DNA of 64,000 nt from Myxococcus virescens. Its GTDB lineage: Bacteria > Myxococcota > Myxococcia > Myxococcales > Myxococcaceae. Shown here piece by piece: positions 53,417 through 63,217 of this stretch (within the stretch, counting starts at the first letter, position 1; each line of letters begins with the position of its first letter). The position numbers and the translations under genes were made by a program. The notes under the pieces are model-generated. The model had not been told where the DNA came from, searched no databases, and saw only the letters and a list, made by a program, of their open reading frames with translations. Location of the stretch: assembly GCF_900101905.1 (NCBI RefSeq), contig NZ_FNAJ01000002.1:186001-250000 (forward strand), read 5' to 3'.

Positions 53417-54637
53417 ATGCGAGCTCCGATGTGCCGCCGCTCTTCCGCCGCGAGACGCGCCGTGGTCCTGGCCACGGCGTGGGTACTCGGTTGTGGGCGC
53501 TCGCCTTCCTTCGGGGAGCGCGAGCCCTTCATTCCCCGGGACGCCGCGGAGGTCCTGGCGCGCGTGCCGGCCGTCGGTGTGGATGCGCGCGCCCGCGAGC
53601 GTGCCGCGCTTCGCAAGGCCCTGGCCGGGCACGCCGGACAGTTGGACATGGCGCTGCGCCTGGCGCGGTTGGAAATCGAGGCGAGCCGCGTGTTGGGAGA
53701 GCCTCGCTACCTGGGGCGCGCACAGGCGGCGCTGCGTCCCTGGTGGGACCTGGCCACGCCGCCGCCGGGCGTGCGGCTGGTACGCGCCACCTTCCACCAC
53801 GCGCGGCGCGACTTTCCGGCGGCCTTGGAGGACCTGGACGCGGTGGTGAAGGAGGACCCCGGCAACGTCGACGCGTGGTTGCTGCGCGCGGAGGTGTTGG
53901 GGATTCGAGGCGAGCATGCCGAGGCGGCCCGCAGCTGCGAGAGGCTCACCGCGTTGACCTCTTCGTTGACGGTCGCGGTGTGCGAGGCCCGGGTACGAAG
54001 CCTCGCGGGCCATTCGCGCAAGGCGCACGCGCTCCTGTCGGAGGCGCTGCGGCGCAGCGAGCGCAGTCAGGAGTCACGCACGCGCGCACTGGCCACGCTG
54101 GCGGAGGCCGCCGCGCTGGCGGGGGATGCCGGCCTGGCGGAGCGTTACTTCCTCCGGGCGCTCTCGCTGGATTCGAAGGACTACGCCGCACGCGCGGCCT
54201 ACGCGGACCTGCTGCTGGACGCGGGCCGCGCGCGGGAGGCAGCCGTCGTGGTGATGGACCACACGCAGGACGACCGGCTGCTCCTGCGCCACGCGTTGGC
54301 GGAGAACGCGCTCGGGTCGTCTCGCGCGTCTGAAGTCACCCAAGCCTTGTCCCGCCGGTTCGAGGAGAGCCGCCTGCGGGGGGACAGTCTCCTCGCGCGC
54401 GAGGAGGCCCGCTTCGCGCTCCAGGTGGAGAAGGCGCCGGAGAAGGCGCTCCGGCTGGCGCAGGCCGTGTGGGCATCACAGCGTGAGCCATGGGACGTGC
54501 GGCTGTTGATCGAAGCCGCGCTGGCCGCAGGCAGACCGGAGGCGGCCCGGCCCGCGCTGGACTTCCTTCAAGCTTCGGGCTGCGAGGACCCGGGGCTCGT
54601 CTTCCTGGCCGAGCGCGTGCGGAGCCTGCTGCCATGA
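53417..54637 (+). CDS. TPR-repeat lipoprotein
   Basis: 406 residues. Signal peptide with lipobox-like LGC (from ATG 53417; ATG 53429 also in frame), then a helical repeat protein about 60-400 with TPR-like units (FHHARRDFPAALEDLDAVVKEDPGNVDAWLLRAEVLGIRGEHAEAARSCER; GDAGLAERYFLRALSLDSKDYAARAAYADLL). Probably a periplasmic or outer-membrane scaffold. Its stop overlaps the next gene by 4 bp (ATGA), linking it to a HupE/UreJ-type membrane protein. Confidence 0.8.
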   Translation: MRAPMCRRSSAARRAVVLATAWVLGCGRSPSFGEREPFIPRDAAEVLARVPAVGVDARARERAALRKALAGHAGQLDMALRLARLEIEASRVLGEPRYLGRAQAALRPWWDLATPPPGVRLVRATFHHARRDFPAALEDLDAVVKEDPGNVDAWLLRAEVLGIRGEHAEAARSCERLTALTSSLTVAVCEARVRSLAGHSRKAHALLSEALRRSERSQESRTRALATLAEAAALAGDAGLAERYFLRALSLDSKDYAARAAYADLLLDAGRAREAAVVVMDHTQDDRLLLRHALAENALGSSRASEVTQALSRRFEESRLRGDSLLAREEARFALQVEKAPEKALRLAQAVWASQREPWDVRLLIEAALAAGRPEAARPALDFLQASGCEDPGLVFLAERVRSLLP

Positions 54638-55755
54638 GCCGCGTTGCCCTGCTGTCGCTCCTGCTGGCCTCCCTGTCCGCCCTGGCGCAAAAGCCGAGCG
54701 ACAGCTACCTGCAAATCATCGAGGCGGACGGCCAAGGCATCTCCGGCCGGTGGGACGTGTCGCTCCAGGACCTGGACGACGTCCTCGGGTTGGACGCGGG
54801 CGGAGACGGCGCCATCACCTGGGGCGAGGTGCTGGCGCGCGAGGCCGACATCCGGCGCTATGTGCTCGGCCGGCTGGTGCTCGGGGCGGAAGGTTCGCCC
54901 TGTGCGCTCGTTCCCCAGGGCGGGCTGCACATCCGGCAGCACTCGGACGGGGCCTATGCGGTGCTGGACTTCGACGCGCGCTGCACCGGCCCCGCCGCGC
55001 GGCTGGACGTGGACTACACGCTGCTGTTCGATCGCGACCCGCTTCACCGGGGCATCGTGCGCGTGGGCGCGCGCGAGCCGCTCATCTTCTCCGCGTCCCA
55101 GCACTTCGCGCGGGTGCGCCTGCGGGACGAGTCTCCCTGGCGCACCGCGGAGCGCATGACGGTGGAGGGGGCGCTGCACGTCGTGACGCGGGCCGACCAC
55201 CTGCTCTTCCTCTTCGCGCTGCTGCTGCCCTCGGTCCTTCGCCGTGACGCGGACGGGCGGTGGGTGGCCGTCTCGGATTTCGGCACGGCGCTGTGGGACG
55301 TGGTGAAGGTGGTGTCCGCCTTCACCGTGGCGCACGCGCTGACGTTGGTCGCCGCCACGCTGGGCTGGGCATCCCTGCCGCCGCGCTTCGTGTCGGTCGC
55401 CATCGCGCTGGGCATCCTGGTGGCGGCGCTCGACAACGTCCGCCCCCTGGGGTGGGGGACTCGCTGGACGGTGGCCTTCGTGCTGGGACTGCTGCACGGT
55501 TTCGGCTTCGCGTCGGTGCTGGCGGGGATGGGGCTGTCCGCCGGAAGCCTCGCGCTGGCGCTGCTGGGCTTCAACCTGGGCGTGGAGCTGGGACAGGTGG
55601 CCTTCGTGGCCGCGTTGTTGCCCCTGGCCTTCGTCTTGCGACAGGCGCCGCTCTACCGCCGCGCGGTCGTCGTGGGCGGCTCGGTGGCCATCGCGCTGCT
55701 GGCGTGCGTCTGGTTGGCGGAGCGCGCCCTGGGCCTGGGCGTGTCGGTTACCTGA
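54634..55755 (+). CDS. HupE/UreJ-like membrane protein
   Basis: 373 residues. Signal peptide (LLLASLSALAQ), a periplasmic N-terminal domain about 20-195, then six or seven spans in the C-terminal half, with HupE/UreJ-type His motifs at HALTLVAATLGW and LLHGFGFASVLAGMGL, plus HVVTRADHLLFLFALLLPS. HupE/UreJ proteins are often metal (nickel/cobalt)-transport-associated; here the long N-terminal domain is unusual. Coupled to the TPR lipoprotein gene by ATGA. The metal is unknown. Confidence 0.8.
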   Translation: MSRVALLSLLLASLSALAQKPSDSYLQIIEADGQGISGRWDVSLQDLDDVLGLDAGGDGAITWGEVLAREADIRRYVLGRLVLGAEGSPCALVPQGGLHIRQHSDGAYAVLDFDARCTGPAARLDVDYTLLFDRDPLHRGIVRVGAREPLIFSASQHFARVRLRDESPWRTAERMTVEGALHVVTRADHLLFLFALLLPSVLRRDADGRWVAVSDFGTALWDVVKVVSAFTVAHALTLVAATLGWASLPPRFVSVAIALGILVAALDNVRPLGWGTRWTVAFVLGLLHGFGFASVLAGMGLSAGSLALALLGFNLGVELGQVAFVAALLPLAFVLRQAPLYRRAVVVGGSVAIALLACVWLAERALGLGVSVT

Positions 55756-55812
55756 CACGCGGGCGTGCCATGTGCTCCGCCCGCGTGTCAGCGGTGGGGC
55801 CGCATCGCCGCG

Positions 55813-56034
55813 TCAGACGACTGTGACTCTGTACTTGTCCTTGTCCTCCGCCCGGTTGTGGGCGGTGACAGCGGCGACGATGTGGCACACCCAGCCCAGG
55901 CACCCACCCGTGCCAATCCAGAAGCCTGGGGTGATGATGAGCCAGAACAGGCCCCGGAGCAGGTCCCCGTTGTAGATCTGCCCCACGCCAGGGATGAGAA
56001 AAGACAGCAGGGCTGCGATTGCGGGACGCGACAT
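55813..56034 (-). CDS. TM2-domain small membrane protein
   Basis: 73 residues from the ATG at 56034 (GGAGG nine bases upstream). Two spans: MSRPAIAALLSFLIPGVGQIYNGDLLRGLFWLIITPGFWIGTGGCLGWVCHIVAAVTAHNR shows the TM2 pattern (PGxGQxYxGD...LRG). Function of TM2 proteins is largely unknown. A longer start at 56088 would add 18 residues and is less likely. Confidence 0.85.
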   Translation of the reverse strand: MSRPAIAALLSFLIPGVGQIYNGDLLRGLFWLIITPGFWIGTGGCLGWVCHIVAAVTAHNRAEDKDKYRVTVV

Positions 56035-56165
56035 GGTTCGGGTGGCCTCCTTGTCTTCCCCTACGGGCGAGTTCCGAAGCCATTGCACTGCGCCTATCGG
56101 CTCCTGGACGGTTGCCTTCCAGTCAACCGGGGGGCAGGTGCAATGCCGGCGGTGCCCCGGCTAGC

Positions 56166-58694
56166 ATGGCCTTCATGGATACCCGCCGGGTCGGCGGGCG
56201 GGTGTCGGGGGGAAGGGTCATCTTCGGGCTGCTCCAAGCCAGTGTACGTGGAGTCCAAGGCCGGCATCTGCTGGAGATGCTGGGCCTGGTCGTCGTGTAC
56301 CTCCTCGCGGGGGCCCTGGGGCTGCAGGTGGCCATCGTGGGCAACATCAGCCCGGCCTGGGCTCCGGCGGGGGTGGCCCTGGCGGCGCTGCTCGTGCTGG
56401 GGGTGTCACGCTGGCCCGGCGTCTTCGTGGGCGCGTCGGTCATTTCGGTCCTGGGGGATGCGCCTGTCGTGGCCTCGCTCGGCGTGGGCGTGGGCAGCAC
56501 GCTGGCGGCCGTGCTCGGCGTGGGCCTTCTGCGGTGGGTGGGTTTCGACAAGAGGCTGGAGCGGATCCGCGATGTCGTCGCGCTGTGCGCGGGAGCGGGC
56601 GCGCTGTGCCTGGGCGTGAGCGCATGGGTGGGCGTGGCGAGCCTCGTGCTGGGCGGGCGGCTTCCCTCGACGTCCCTGGCCGCGGGCCTGCGGGTGTGGT
56701 GGGTGGGGGACTTGATGGGCGTGCTCGTGGTGGCGCCGCCGTTGATGTTGTTCAAGCGGTGGTCCTGGCCGCGGCGAGGCGGCGAGGCGGTGGTGCTCGC
56801 GGGGCTCACCACGGTGCTGGGCGGCGCCATCTTCTTCGTTCCGGACCTGCCGCACAGCGCGGCGCACGCGGCCGCCTTCCTCCTCTTCCCCATGTCCGCC
56901 TGGGCCGCGCTTCGCTTCGGTCCTCGGGGCGCGGCGGCGGCCACGCTGTGCATCGCCGCCGCTTCCATCGTGGGCACCGCGCGGGGGCAGGGGCCCTTCG
57001 CCACGGATGACCTGACGCAGGACTTGTTGGTGTTGCAGCTCTTCATCGCCGCCAACGCCGTCACCGGGCTGCTGCTGGCGGCGGCGAGCACCGAGCGTCA
57101 GCGCGCCATCGGCCAGCTCCAACTGCTGGGCACCTCCGTGCGGAGCGTGCACGAAGGCGTCCTCATCGCGGAGGTCCGCGCGGGAGGCACGCTGCGCACC
57201 GTGTTCGCCAACCAGGCGCTGTGCTCGCTCCTGGGATACCGGCTGGAGGAACTGGTGGGCCAGGACCCGTGCTCGCTCTACGGCGCGGAGGAGCCGGAGT
57301 TCCGTCAGCGCACGCGGCAGTCCCTGCTCGCGGGCGAGCCGGTGTTCGCGGAGGTGAAGCTGGCGCACAAGCAGGGCGGCCTCGTGTGGAGCGAGGTGCT
57401 GCTGTCCCCGGTGCGCGCCACGGGCGAGGACATCACCCACTTCGTGGCCACCCACCGCGACATCTCCGCGACCAAGGAGCTCCAGGCCCGCCTGGTGGCG
57501 GCCGAACGTGTGGCCGCGGTGGGGACGCTCGCGGCCGGTGTGGGGCACGAAATCAACAACCCGCTGGCCTACCTGGTGCTGAACCTGGAGGCCGCCGAGC
57601 GCGGCTTGAGCCAGGGCGGCATGTCGGGCATGCGCGACGCGATGGCCAGCGTGCGGGGCGCGTTGGAAGGCGCCGAGCGCATCCGCCTCATCGTCCGGGA
57701 CCTCCAGGTGTTCAGCCGCCAGGGGAACCAGGAATCGGGGCTGGTGGACCTCAACGCGCTGGTGCCGCCCGCGGTGCGCATCATCAGCCACGCGCTGCGC
57801 CACCGCGCCCGGTTGGTGGAGGAGTTCGGTCCGGTGCCGCGCGTGTCGGGGAGCGAGGCGCGCTTGGGACAGGTGCTGCTCAACCTGTTGGTGAACGCGA
57901 TGCAGGCCATCCCGGAGGGCAACCCGTCCATGAACGAGGTGCGCGTGCGCACCAGCACGGATGCCTCTGGCCGGGCCCGCGTGGACGTGGTGGACAGCGG
58001 CGCGGGGATTCCCGCGCACGTGCTGCCGCGCATCTTCGAGGCCTTCTACACCACCAAGTCCAGCGGCGAGGGCACGGGGCTGGGGCTCGCCATCTGCCAG
58101 CAGATTGTCCGCGCGCACGGGGGCGAGCTGGAGGTCCGCAGCGAGCCGGGCCGGGGCTCCGTCTTCAGTGTGCTGTTGCCGCCCGCGCGCGTGCAGGCAC
58201 CCACGCCGCCGCGGCCGTTGCCCCGCGTCAGTCTGCCTCAGCCCTCCGCGGCCCGGCGGGGCCGGGTGCTGGTGGTGGATGATGAGCCGCGCCTCGCGCA
58301 GTCCATGCGGCTGCTGCTGGAGCCCTTCCACGACGTCGTCACCACCACGCGGGGCAGCGAGGCGCTGGCGCTGGTGGACGCGGGCCACCGCTTCGACGTC
58401 ATCCTGTGTGACTTGCAGATGCCAGAGACGGACGGCGCCGCCGTCTACCAGCACCTGTGCGCCCACGCGCCGGACCAGGCCGCGCGGGTGGTGTTCATCT
58501 CCGGCGGTGCCTATACGCCGGAGTCCCGCGCGTTCATCGACACCGTGCCCACCCGCGTCTTGGAGAAGCCCGTTCGGCCGGACCTGCTCATGGCCACGGT
58601 GGCCACGGCCCTGACGGCAGCGGATGCAATGGGGCCGGAGCCGCGCGTGGATGAGGCGTCGCCCGTGGCGGCCGTGAGCGGCGTGCGGCACTGA
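56166..58694 (+). CDS. Hybrid sensor kinase MASE1-PAS-HisKA-HATPase-receiver
   Basis: 842 residues. MASE1-type membrane domain about 30-310 with many spans; PAS about 325-435 (HEGVLIAEVRAGGTLRTVFANQALCSLLGYRLEELVG); HisKA with His in GVGHEINNPLAYLVL; ATP domain with N-box NLLVNAMQAI, G1 VDSGAGI, F FEAFYTTK and G2 GEGTGLGL; and a C-terminal receiver about 697-810 (RVLVVDDEPRLAQSMRLLLEPF, phosphate acceptor Asp in VILCDLQMPE). A membrane sensor that relays phosphate internally; partner and signal unknown. Confidence 0.93.
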   Translation: MAFMDTRRVGGRVSGGRVIFGLLQASVRGVQGRHLLEMLGLVVVYLLAGALGLQVAIVGNISPAWAPAGVALAALLVLGVSRWPGVFVGASVISVLGDAPVVASLGVGVGSTLAAVLGVGLLRWVGFDKRLERIRDVVALCAGAGALCLGVSAWVGVASLVLGGRLPSTSLAAGLRVWWVGDLMGVLVVAPPLMLFKRWSWPRRGGEAVVLAGLTTVLGGAIFFVPDLPHSAAHAAAFLLFPMSAWAALRFGPRGAAAATLCIAAASIVGTARGQGPFATDDLTQDLLVLQLFIAANAVTGLLLAAASTERQRAIGQLQLLGTSVRSVHEGVLIAEVRAGGTLRTVFANQALCSLLGYRLEELVGQDPCSLYGAEEPEFRQRTRQSLLAGEPVFAEVKLAHKQGGLVWSEVLLSPVRATGEDITHFVATHRDISATKELQARLVAAERVAAVGTLAAGVGHEINNPLAYLVLNLEAAERGLSQGGMSGMRDAMASVRGALEGAERIRLIVRDLQVFSRQGNQESGLVDLNALVPPAVRIISHALRHRARLVEEFGPVPRVSGSEARLGQVLLNLLVNAMQAIPEGNPSMNEVRVRTSTDASGRARVDVVDSGAGIPAHVLPRIFEAFYTTKSSGEGTGLGLAICQQIVRAHGGELEVRSEPGRGSVFSVLLPPARVQAPTPPRPLPRVSLPQPSAARRGRVLVVDDEPRLAQSMRLLLEPFHDVVTTTRGSEALALVDAGHRFDVILCDLQMPETDGAAVYQHLCAHAPDQAARVVFISGGAYTPESRAFIDTVPTRVLEKPVRPDLLMATVATALTAADAMGPEPRVDEASPVAAVSGVRH

Positions 58695-58724
58695 GGCATG
58701 CGCGCGCTCCGGGCCGCGTCGTGC

Positions 58725-59714
58725 TCACGTCGTGGCATCCACCCGCGATAGCGCGTCCCGGATGGCGGCGCACAGCGCGGCCCGCTCCGTGAAGAGCGCG
58801 GTGACGTGCCCGGCGTCCACCCAGCGCAGCTCGCTTCGGGGCCAGTGCGCGTGCAGCGCAAGCGTTTCATCACCGGGCACGAACCCGTCACGTCGGCAGG
58901 CCACCAGGACGGCCGCTTCGGGCTGCCGCGGAGGCGGGAAGCGCGCGAGGTTCGCCAGGTCGAAAATCCGCCCCAGCCGGCGCCGGGCCTGCTCCGCGTC
59001 GCGCCGGGGGCCATCCAGCAATGCAAAGGCAATGGACCAGGACAGCAGCCCCTGCGTGAAGACGGGGACGGGAGACGCTCCAGCCGCGAGCGCCGCCACG
59101 GCGAGCGGCTCCGGGACGACGGCCGCCGTCAGCGCCGCCATGTAGCCGCCCATGCTGTAGCCCGCCACGCCCAGGCGCGCATGGCCCTCACTCCGCAGCC
59201 ACGCGAGCAGCGCGCGGGCCTCGTCGACCATGCCCAGGTTCATCAAGACGTGGTCGCTGACGGTGCGCAGCGCGCCGCCCTTCTGCCCCACGGGACGGCG
59301 CAGGCCGTAATAGGGGTTCTCCAGCAGGAACAGGTCGATGCCTTCCCGCGCGAGCGACGCGTACATGCGCTCTCGCAGGGAGAAGCCCTCCTCACGGGAC
59401 GCAGCGAGCACGACGCAGGCGCCGCGTGAGGGCCCTTGCCCCGCGCTCAGCCACCGGACATGCGCCGTGCGCGCTGCCGCGTCGAGCCGGGCCAGCGGAG
59501 ACGGAAAGGTGCCATCCCGGACCTGGAGACCGCGCTGGAGCCGGGGCGCGCTCCACTCGGGGGTGATGGGCGGAGGCCGCTGCTGGAACGGCGCGGCCGC
59601 CGCGACCTCTTCGAGGAACTGCTCATCACCCCAGCCCTGGGAGAAGAGCCGGGCGCGGCGGGACAGGCCCGCGAAGAGGACGTCCACCGGATGGGTTCGC
59701 AGCACCCGCGTCAT
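58725..59714 (-). CDS. Alpha/beta hydrolase, ABHD18/DUF2048-like
   Basis: 329 residues. Family pattern: LARLDAAARTAHVRWL, LLENPYYGLRRP, nucleophile Ser in GYSMGGYMAAL, and His in VDAGHVTAL. ABHD18-like enzymes are lipase-like hydrolases; substrate unknown. Its start is 40 bp from the divergent 59755 gene, with an AT-rich palindrome between the two. Confidence 0.83.
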   Translation of the reverse strand: MTRVLRTHPVDVLFAGLSRRARLFSQGWGDEQFLEEVAAAAPFQQRPPPITPEWSAPRLQRGLQVRDGTFPSPLARLDAAARTAHVRWLSAGQGPSRGACVVLAASREEGFSLRERMYASLAREGIDLFLLENPYYGLRRPVGQKGGALRTVSDHVLMNLGMVDEARALLAWLRSEGHARLGVAGYSMGGYMAALTAAVVPEPLAVAALAAGASPVPVFTQGLLSWSIAFALLDGPRRDAEQARRRLGRIFDLANLARFPPPRQPEAAVLVACRRDGFVPGDETLALHAHWPRSELRWVDAGHVTALFTERAALCAAIRDALSRVDATT

Positions 59715-59746
59715 CCTATGCCCCCGCCCTTGACGCCGCGACCATC

Positions 59747-59762
59747 TTAATCAAATGATTAA
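59747..59762. promoter_or_regulatory. AT-rich palindrome TTAATCA-AA-TGATTAA across a divergent start
   Basis: Perfect 7-bp inverted repeat with a 2-base centre in 70%-GC DNA, covering the candidate ATG at 59755. If it is an operator, the ATG at 59767 would be the true start of the plus-strand gene. Confidence 0.45.
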
Positions 59763-60378
59763 ATCAATGGATTCATTCAAGGGATTCTTCCAGTCGCTGC
59801 CCCGGGTGGGAGCCTGGTTCCGCCAGGGGGACATCCAGCCCGAGGAAGTCCAGGTGTTCTGGCGGCACATGCAGCGGTGCTTCCCCACGGACGCGGTGTG
59901 CGGTCACGTGAGCCCCGCGCGGCTCTCCCCGCGCGCCGGCGTGGCCCCGGGGCATTGTCTCCACCTGCCTTTCGAGGTGGGCGTGCCCCGGGCCGGGTGG
60001 GACTTGTGGCGTCAGGTGGTCGCGTGCACGCACGCGGTCCAGCACGCGCTCCAGTTCGAAGAGGATGGCCTGGAGGTGTCCCGCGCTTCTTCCGCCGCGC
60101 GTGCCCGGAGTGAGGCGGAAGCGCTGCGGTGCGACCTGGAGTTGCACTTCTGGCGCCACGGCACCACACCGCCGCTTGGGAGTCTGGCCTGGCGGCTGCG
60201 CGCGCAGGGCTGTCACGCGGAGGACATCGCGGGGGCGGGGCATGTCCTCGCTTTGTCCGCCGCATCCATCCGGCAGGGGGCCGTGGAGAACGAGGCCTCG
60301 CACGTGGCGCTCCAGTGGTTGGAAGCGCACGTGCCCCATTTGCGGTGGGACCGGGCGTATCATTCCCGGGCGCGTTAG
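59755..60378 (+). CDS. Hypothetical protein
   Basis: 207 residues, no recognised domain, no signal peptide. It is mainly helical with His/Trp-rich stretches (CFPTDAVCGHVSPARLSPRAG, ELHFWRHGTTPPLGSLAWRLRAQG). Two starts compete: ATG at 59755, inside a palindrome, and ATG at 59767. The Lon-type gene follows 46 bp later. Confidence 0.6.
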   Translation: MIKSMDSFKGFFQSLPRVGAWFRQGDIQPEEVQVFWRHMQRCFPTDAVCGHVSPARLSPRAGVAPGHCLHLPFEVGVPRAGWDLWRQVVACTHAVQHALQFEEDGLEVSRASSAARARSEAEALRCDLELHFWRHGTTPPLGSLAWRLRAQGCHAEDIAGAGHVLALSAASIRQGAVENEASHVALQWLEAHVPHLRWDRAYHSRAR

Positions 60379-60424
60379 GAATGCGGCTGGGGGGAACCGG
60401 GCTTATCACTGCAAGGTGCCCCCC

Positions 60425-61081
60425 ATGACCGCTCAAGAACGCATCGAGCGTGCCGCCAGCGCGCTGAAGGTCTTCCCCCTCCCGTCGGCGGTGCTGTTCC
60501 CGCACACCGTCATCCCGCTGCACATCTTCGAGCCGCGCTACCGGGCCCTCGTCCGGGACGCGCTCGCGGGCGACCGCGTCCTGGCGCTGTCCCAGCTCGA
60601 GCCCGGTTGGGAAGGCAACTATGGGGGCCGGCCGCCCATGCTGCCCATGATGTGCGCGGGCGTCATCGTCTGGGACGAACAGGTGGAGGAGGGGCGCTAC
60701 AACATCCTCCTCCAGGGCGTGAGCCGCATCCGCATGACGTCCGAGCTGACGACGGAAAAGGCCTACCGGGAGGTGCTCGCGGAGGTGCTGCCGGACGTGC
60801 CCTACGAGGGCCCCGAGGAGGAGCAGCTGCGGCAGGCCGTCTTCGAGCTGGCCGGCCGCGTCCCGCCGTCCTTCGCGGAGAACCTGCTGCCGGTGGCCGC
60901 GCGGGCCCAGGGCGGCATGCTCGCGGACGTGGTGGCCTCCGCCGTCATCCCGGAGCCGGAGCGGCGGCAGGAACTGCTGGCGGAGCTGGACGTGCGCAAG
61001 CGCCTGGAAGGCGTGCTGGAGGACGTGGGGGCGCTCATCGGCAGGCTCCAGCCCCTGCGGCCCACTGGCCCCTTGAACTGA
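60425..61081 (+). CDS. Lon N-terminal (LON substrate-binding) domain protein
   Basis: 218 residues of a LON domain without the AAA+ or protease parts. The pattern LKVFPLPSAVLFPHTVIPLHIFEPRYRALVRDALAGDRVLAL and GRYNILLQGVSRIRM is clear. Stand-alone LON-domain proteins occur in many bacteria and may bind substrates or act as adaptors; role not settled. Start ATG 60425. Confidence 0.85.
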   Translation: MTAQERIERAASALKVFPLPSAVLFPHTVIPLHIFEPRYRALVRDALAGDRVLALSQLEPGWEGNYGGRPPMLPMMCAGVIVWDEQVEEGRYNILLQGVSRIRMTSELTTEKAYREVLAEVLPDVPYEGPEEEQLRQAVFELAGRVPPSFAENLLPVAARAQGGMLADVVASAVIPEPERRQELLAELDVRKRLEGVLEDVGALIGRLQPLRPTGPLN

Positions 61082-61159
61082 GCGGGTTGCGCTTGCCTTG
61101 TCCGGCGGGCCGCGCATTGCTGCGCGCCGGACGCGTCATCGAAAGGGACGGGAGCAACC

Positions 61160-63052
61160 ATGCGGCTCGTGAAGCTCGGGCTTGCCAGTGTGAACACCAC
61201 CGTGGGGTCCTTCACCCGGAACACGGACAAGGCGCTGGCGTTGGCGGGGAAGATGGCGGCGGAGGGCGTCACGCTGGGCGTCTTCCAGGAGCAGCTCATC
61301 GCCGGCTACCCGGCCGAGGACATGGTGCAGTGGCAGGGCTTCATGGACCGCCAGTGGCCGGAGCTGGAGCGCTTCGCGCGTGAGACGGCGCCCTTGCCCA
61401 CCGTCTTCGTGGTGGGCGTGGGCGTGGCCCACCAGGGCCTGCGCCTCAACTGCGCGGCGGTGGTGGCCGGTGGCCGCATCCTGGGCCTGGTCCCCAAGGA
61501 GAAGCTGCCCACCTACAGCGTCTTCTACGAGGCGCGCACCTTCGGCCGCGGTCAGCCGGGCATGGCGGAGGTCCACCGGGGTGTGCCGCTGGGGGACTAC
61601 CTGTTCCACTTCGACTTCGGCGTGGTGTCCCCGGAGGTGTGCGAGGACATCTGGAGCGCGGACGGCCCCATGCGGCGGCGCACGTACTCCGGCGCGGAGC
61701 TGGTGGTGAACCTGTCCGCGTCACCCTTCCGGCTGGGCTTCGTGGAGACGCGGCGTGAGCTCATCGCCACCCGCGCGGCGGACCACCAGTGCACCATTGC
61801 CTACTGCAACGCGGTGGGCAGCAACGACGGCCTCATCTTCGACGGCGGCGGCTTCCTCAACCAGAACGGCCGCCACGTCATGGAGACGCCGCGCTTCCAG
61901 GAAGGCTACGCGGCGGCGGTGGTGGACCTGGACCGCACCCTGCGCCTGCGCGCCGAGGCCACCACCTGGCGCGTGGACCGCGAGTCATGGCTGGCGCAAG
62001 GCGGCCAGGCGGTGCCGGTGCTGGACTGCACCCAGGTGGTGCACACGAAGCGCGACGCGCTGACGTACCCGGTGCCTCCCCACCGCAGCTTCTTCCTGCC
62101 GTCTCCGGACACGCGCCGCACCGCGCGAGATGCGCTGTGCGAGGACATCCTGGACGCGCTCTCCCTGGGCGTGGGCGACTACTTCGAGAAGACGCGCGCC
62201 TTCAAGGTGCTGGGCATCGCGCTGTCGGGTGGACGGGACTCGCTGCTGACGCTGCTCATCGCGCACCGCTACGCGAAGCGCGCGCGGCCGGAGAACCCCG
62301 GTTCGCTCATCCAGGCGTTCTACATGCCCAGCCGCTACTCCAGCGACGCCACGCGCGACGCGGCGGAGACGATTGCGCGCGAGCTGGGCGTGGCCTTCCA
62401 GGTGGTGTCCATCGACGAGGCCTTCGAGCGCGAGCGCGAAGTCGCGAAGACGATGCTGGGCGGCAAGGACGTCACGCCGATTACCGAGCAGAACATCCAG
62501 GCCCGCCTGCGCGCCCAGCGCATGTGGAACTGGAGCAACTCCTGCGGCGGACTCTTCCTGCAGACGGGCAACATGAGCGAGAAGTCCGTGGGCTACACCA
62601 CCATCGGGGGAGACCTCATGGGCGCGCTGGCCGTCATCGCCAACGTCCCGAAGACGGTGGTGATGTACCTGCTCGACTACCTCCAGGACACCACGGGCTA
62701 CGAGGGCATCCGCAAGGTGCTCGCCAAGCCCGCGGGGCCGGAGCTGGCGCATGACCAGGTGGGCGAAGAGGAGCTGATGCCCTTCCCCATCCTCGACGCC
62801 TGCTTCTACCTGTACGGCAGTGAGAAGCTGACGCCCGCCGAAATCCTCCAGGCGCTCACCGCCATGTTCCCGGAGGTGGCGGCATCCCGGCTGAGCGGCT
62901 ACGTGGAGAAGTTCGTCCGCCTCTTCCAGCAGTCCATCTACAAGTGGGTGCAGTCACCGCTGTCGCTCCACATCGGCAACCTGGACCTGGACCGGGAGCG
63001 CGCGTTGCAACTGCCCGTCGTCACCGGCACGGAGTGGATGCGGCAGGGGTAG
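61160..63052 (+). CDS. nadE: Glutamine-dependent NAD synthetase
   Basis: 630 residues. Makes NAD from deamido-NAD, ATP and glutamine. An N-terminal nitrilase-type glutaminase (Glu44 in VFQEQL, Lys113 in VPKEKLPTY, Cys in SPEVCEDIW) is joined to a C-terminal synthetase with the SGGRDS P-loop (about 356-361), GNMSEKSVGYTT and LPKPAGPEL-like elements. Both catalytic sets are present. Length is normal for the two-domain form. GGGAGCAACC just before the ATG is a fair RBS. Confidence 0.93.
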   Translation: MRLVKLGLASVNTTVGSFTRNTDKALALAGKMAAEGVTLGVFQEQLIAGYPAEDMVQWQGFMDRQWPELERFARETAPLPTVFVVGVGVAHQGLRLNCAAVVAGGRILGLVPKEKLPTYSVFYEARTFGRGQPGMAEVHRGVPLGDYLFHFDFGVVSPEVCEDIWSADGPMRRRTYSGAELVVNLSASPFRLGFVETRRELIATRAADHQCTIAYCNAVGSNDGLIFDGGGFLNQNGRHVMETPRFQEGYAAAVVDLDRTLRLRAEATTWRVDRESWLAQGGQAVPVLDCTQVVHTKRDALTYPVPPHRSFFLPSPDTRRTARDALCEDILDALSLGVGDYFEKTRAFKVLGIALSGGRDSLLTLLIAHRYAKRARPENPGSLIQAFYMPSRYSSDATRDAAETIARELGVAFQVVSIDEAFEREREVAKTMLGGKDVTPITEQNIQARLRAQRMWNWSNSCGGLFLQTGNMSEKSVGYTTIGGDLMGALAVIANVPKTVVMYLLDYLQDTTGYEGIRKVLAKPAGPELAHDQVGEEELMPFPILDACFYLYGSEKLTPAEILQALTAMFPEVAASRLSGYVEKFVRLFQQSIYKWVQSPLSLHIGNLDLDRERALQLPVVTGTEWMRQG

Positions 63053-63217
63053 CACGCTGCCATCCGCTGCCCGCATCGCGCAGGTGTGGGCAGTCCTCCA
63101 CGCCCGGTGGCCTGCCCCCCGGGCAATTACCCCCGGGGGTGAGTGCCGTCTCCGCGCCTTGCCGGACGTCGCGCGGGAAACAACCTTCATGTCTGCCACT
63201 CGACGATGGAGGCATGG
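63053..63217. other. Intergenic region with a GC-rich palindrome
   Basis: 165 bp. Contains the perfect palindrome ACCCCCGGGGGT at 63129-63140 and the RBS (GGAGG) of the next gene. No promoter can be assigned with confidence. Confidence 0.45.
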
